Position numbers and translations under genes: made by a program. From Rheum nobile (lineage: Eukaryota > Streptophyta > Magnoliopsida > Caryophyllales > Polygonaceae), in contig WOAB01000760.1 of NCBI GenBank assembly GCA_027886185.1, positions 930,001-994,000 of the forward strand: 64,000 nt of DNA. The letters are read 5' to 3'. Positions 60,600 through 64,000 of the stretch are shown in pieces (within the stretch, counting starts at the first letter, position 1; the number at the start of each line of letters is the position of its first letter). Below the pieces are notes generated by a model. That model saw only the letters and a program-made list of their open reading frames with translations, was not told the origin of the DNA and did no database searches.

Positions 60600-60785
60600 T
60601 TGTTATCTTCTCTACTTCTGCAAATATACTGTCAATTCTACTTTTACAAATATATAACTTTGTTGTTATCTTCCCTACTTCTACGAATATATTGTCAATT
60701 CTACTTCTACAAATATATAATTTTGTTGTTATCTTCTCTACTTCTAAAAATATACTGTCATTTCTACAAGTATATCAATTTTCTA
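60600..60785. repeat. Three ~62-bp tandem units
   Basis: Units begin GTTATCTTC(T/C)CTACTTCT near 60602, 60664 and 60727. They create a 94-codon open frame (60564-60848) of Leu/Tyr/Phe-rich repeats, not judged a gene. Confidence 0.85.
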
Positions 60786-60807
60786 TCTAACGTCTTGAGA
60801 GTCCAAG

Positions 60808-61130
60808 ACTCCGTTCGACAAAGCTTTTTTGAGATTAACGGAGTTTAATTTTATTTTTAATCTAGTTAATGAGTATTCGGTAAAAAAATGTAAATCTAGC
60901 TTAGGGAGCTTATAGTAGATTAATGTAGCTTAATTTTTCCATTTTTTTTAATGTGATCCCCTAGATTGTTGAAGATTAACAAGCTGAATTTTACATTTAT
61001 CTCATTTCAGCTTGTAATACCGAACACCAACTATAATTTTTAAATAATTAAGCTAATAAATTCAGCTCCAGCTTCAGCTACTTATTCAGTTCCAGCTCCC
61101 ATTTTAGCTGGATTTACCGAACATAGCCTA
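60808..61130 (+). mobile_element. MITE family 'GGCTATGTTCGGTAA', copy 3
   Basis: Left end CTCCGTTCGACAAAGC, right end TTACCGAACATAGCC. Best-preserved copy of the family. Confidence 0.65.
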
Positions 61131-61280
61131 ATTTAAAAAAAAAACTTTTCTAAATCAATAGATTCAAGAGTTTTTAGAAATTGGTTTTATTGAATCAAAT
61201 TATTAATTTTAAATCTAAATTAATTCTTACGGGGTATCTTTTATTCTTATGGCAAAAAATAAATAGACGGATATTATGTT

Positions 61281-62003
61281 TGTGAATTCCCTCCATGATC
61301 CTCAACATTTCACCCTTAATTTCTATTAGTTCCTAACCTTTTTAAATGTCCAAGTTAATCCCTAATTTTTGAAACACTATTTGATCCTTTGTCCTTTTCG
61401 ACTTTAAAATAATTATATAATCCCTCCCAAACTTTGCTTATCTTCTCAAAATCTCAGTCTTTATCCCTTTCAAAAAAAATTACCTCAATATAGAACTTTT
61501 TGGAGGAAATTAAATAATATTTCCATATAATAATATATTTTTGGAAAATCACTCGTTTTTTCATAAAATATTCATCACTTTTGATCAAAGTATGTCCATT
61601 TTAAAAATTAAGCATAAAGTTGAGACTCTAGTTTAGGTGCTTTTGAAAGATAGAAAAACATGGGTGTTTTTTTTGAAGTGGTAAATATTTTGAAAATTCA
61701 AGAAAACATAAAAAGACACTAATGGTTCTATGAAAAAAAGTGTAAAATAAGGGGTGATCGTTTTTATTTTCATCCTACAAAAATAAATAAGGAGATAATT
61801 TTCTATAAATAAAAAGATTGACATTTTTGAGAAATAGTTTAAGTTAGGGAGGTTCTATATAATTAATTTCAAATTTTAAAAAGAGAAAGGACCAAATAGC
61901 GATTTTTTTTTTCAAAACTTAGGGATTAACTTAAACATTTATAAAGGTTAGAGACCAATAGAAAATAAGAGTAAAACGTTACGGATTGTGAATAGAATTC
62001 ACC
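61281..62003. mobile_element. Long-TIR element, ~720 bp
   Basis: Left GTGAATTCCCTCC...TTTCTATTAGTTCCTAACC and the inverse of the right end (GGGTGAATTCTATTC...TTTCTATTGGTCTCTAACC) stay similar for ~170 bp. AT-rich interior, no transposase. MULE-like or fold-back; target duplication unclear. Confidence 0.65.
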
Positions 62004-62082
62004 CTTTCTTTTCTTCTTTTATTCCACCTTGCACATCTAATTATATTTTGGGATTGATGTAAGCTGGGATTAGAATATTGCA

Positions 62083-62415
62083 TGTTGGTGTCGACTATTT
62101 ATCCAATGACATCAAGTGTCATAATCATTGTATGTAAAATATGATTTGGTTGAAATAGGTAACCCTAAACAAGATAGTTACGTTTACGAGAGTTTTTTTT
62201 ACAATTTTATATGTGATCTCTGGAGTATAGGGGTATTTTGCATTTTTTATGACTTTTATGTCACTTTGTGTAATTAGTCATAAAGTGTAACCTAGTTATA
62301 AATAGGTTACCCTCTCTGTTAGTAGTCGGTTGTAACAGAATTGATTAAGAGCCTTAGCTCTCTGCTTCTAATGGAGTTTGGTGATTTCCGCAATTGACAT
62401 TTTACACGTTTCTCA
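62083..62415 (+). repeat. 5' LTR of a Copia element
   Basis: TGTTGGTGTCGAC...TTTCTCA, ~333 bp, ending directly at the primer-binding site. The 5' boundary is inferred from the TG start. Confidence 0.7.
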
Positions 62416-62427
62416 TGGTATCAGAGC
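62416..62427 (+). other. Copia primer-binding site (initiator tRNA-Met)
   Basis: TGGTATCAGAGC immediately after the LTR. Confidence 0.9.
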
Positions 62428-63532
62428 TTAAGGCTCACGATCCTTTCCAATCTTGAAGGATTTCCGACTTACGTTTGCAAGAAGTGTACCTGTGAGATTA
62501 ATGCTAAGAATCTGGCGCTAGAGAACAAGAGGAAAGTTATACAATTTCTTATGGGACTGACTGATGCATTTGAGAACGTCAGAAGCACTATTTTATCCAT
62601 GGAACCTTTACCTCCAATTAACAAAGCGTTCTATCTTGTTCAACAAGTTGAACGCCAACGAATTGTTACTTCTGGAAATAATCAGATTCAAGAATCGAGT
62701 GCTTTAAATGCATCTCGTACTGCTGGATCTTTTGGGAGTGGTAGAGGAAACTCTAATGCTACAGGCAGTTATCTGGAACGAAAAGAAGCAGCAAAGAAAG
62801 CAAAGGTGGAGAGGAAGTGCAATCATTGCAACATGAGGGGACACACTGTGGATCAGTGTTTTAAGATCCATGGTTATCCATTCTGGTTCAAAGAGCTAAA
62901 GGCTAAGAACAGTGATAGATCAGCGGCTGCAGTCACTGGTTCACAAATCAATCCTCTGGAATTTACAGATGATGAGGATAAAGAAAATTTATCTGTCAAC
63001 ACTGCTCTAGTAAACACTTTTTGCCAGGAAATCATGAAGATCATGAAGGGAAAAGTGCCAGCAGAATTCTCAGGTATGGTATTCGTGTCTAACTCATGTA
63101 GATTAGACAAAATTCACAGCAATTCGTGGATTGTTGACGCATGTGCATCAGATCACATGACATGTGATGCATCTTAATTAAAATCCAGAAGACATTTGCT
63201 CAAACCGATTACTATATGTTTGCCTGATGGATCTTTGAAACAAGTGACTGAGATAGGTGATATTGCTTTACAGTCTGGGCTCCTTCTTAAGGGAGTGTTT
63301 CTTGTGCCAGAATTTTGACAGAATTTGTTGTCTGTTGGAAAATTGCTTGATGATGCTTCACTGGATGTGAAAATTGATAAGAGTCATTGCTTATTTCAGG
63401 ACCAATAGGTCTGGACATGAGGTCATAGCTGCGAAAAGACAGGTCAGTGGGCTTTACATAGCGACTTTACTTCCATTACCTGATTCTTCTTTATTGACAG
63501 CACAGTCTAATGTACTTAGCACTCATAAAGTT
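62428..63532 (+). pseudogene. Ty1-copia gag-pol remnant, broken
   Basis: The Gag start is missing; similarity begins within Gag (LALENKRKVIQFLMGL, then the frame from 62551). A CCHC knuckle CNHCNMRGHTVDQCFKIHGYP lies at ~62818. The protease start WIVDACASDHMT follows, where the family's D-(S/T)-G-A is D-A-C-A. A TAA stop at 63175-63177 ends the frame, and further stops follow. NLLSVGKLL (~63326) is the pre-integrase region. At 63533 another LTR element interrupts it, so reverse transcriptase is not in the window. Not functional. Confidence 0.88.
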
Positions 63533-64000
63533 TGTAACACCCCCAAATCTCATCTTGAAAGTATTACCGCCAGTGACCTCAGACGTACTGTCCGATGTCA
63601 CCCAAGGCTTTTCCAGTTGATATAAATCATCAACCACAGTCATAGTACAAAATATTACAACTTTCATTAAAACCAAAGTCTCGGAAATACAACAATTTCC
63701 AAATACAACAAAATACAAAATCAGAATAATTACAGCGGAAGTCTTTAAGCAAAACATATTTAACACAGCGGAAGTCTTTTAAACAAAGCGACAAAATAAC
63801 TTGTCAAAACACCGTTCATCTTCATAGTCGTTCTAGCCTTCACGGAACAGCAACATACCTGATGTGCCGAATCGAACAGATGACACCAGCCAACCATGCA
63901 AGTGAATAATTACGGTTGGTCAGTCTAATGAAAGACTAAGCAAGGGTACAAAGCAGAGTGGTTCGAAGTAGTTGTATTAGGTTAGACTCATCGCTCCTCG
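63533..64000 (-). mobile_element. LTR of the 8-15 kb family, inverted, cut by the window edge
   Basis: Begins TGTAACACCCCC. Its reverse complement matches the 3' end of the nested LTR (TTCGGCACATCAGGTATG; CTAGAACGACTATGAA; ACCACTCTGCTTTGTACCC). Inserted into the Copia pol remnant after AAGTT. Confidence 0.85.

Noticed and set aside
60564..60848. Frame starting MRRSQCC, resembling the MGRSPCC start of MYB genes.
   Set aside because: Similarity stops after about ten codons and the rest is a tandem repeat; no MYB repeat follows.

Overview
The window is nuclear DNA of a flowering plant, most likely a eudicot. Genes are split by GT-AG introns, the sequence between them is AT-rich, and transposons are nested in one another. 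The genes that look intact are plant-type: an R2R3-MYB, an eight-cysteine defensin and a mitochondrially targeted GroES-like dehydrogenase. I cannot name the species.

Layout. 1-442: first exon (minus strand) of a zinc-type alcohol-dehydrogenase-like gene that runs off the left edge. 443-6490: gene-free AT-rich DNA with long (GA)n tracts set in a repeated, gene-like context. 6496-15891: an old solo LTR (target duplication GAACC) split by a younger LTR element at 8084-15087 (target duplication GTGCA). The younger element has 2.46-kb LTRs and only a gag region, with no pol (TR-GAG type). 15892-19430: repeats rich in GCCTTGAAC/GTTCAAGGC, a perfect hairpin, and more (GA)n units. 19435-21542: a long fold-back element and a Tat/Athila-like solo LTR. 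22902-23268: defensin gene, followed by a shuffled tandem duplication that carries LINE debris. 26433-26820: hAT MITE. 29940-30755: two adjoining minisatellites. 31964-33184: MULE-like element. 33404-39181: candidate Helitron holding a broken copy of the tyrosylprotein sulfotransferase gene. 40463-43603: a TIR element with TGCACAT-rich repeats, then stacked Helitron-like 5' ends. 45077-49291: a complete CACTA element (target duplication AAA) carrying exons from three host genes: PPIL1-type cyclophilin, spermidine synthase and CYP71-type cyclophilin. 52261-53881: intact subgroup-4 R2R3-MYB repressor gene, with MITEs on both sides. 59804-62003: hAT and long-TIR elements. 62083-63532: broken Copia element. 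63533-64000: edge of another LTR of the 8-15 kb family, inverted.

Only three loci look like working host genes: the dehydrogenase (partial), the defensin and the MYB. They are not an operon or pathway; each is a separate locus in transposon-dominated DNA. The main interest lies in the transposon biology: multi-gene capture by CACTA, likely Helitron capture of TPST, a gag-only LTR element, and LTRs with variable GC-rich motif clusters. One substitution in the MYB bHLH-contact motif also stands out.
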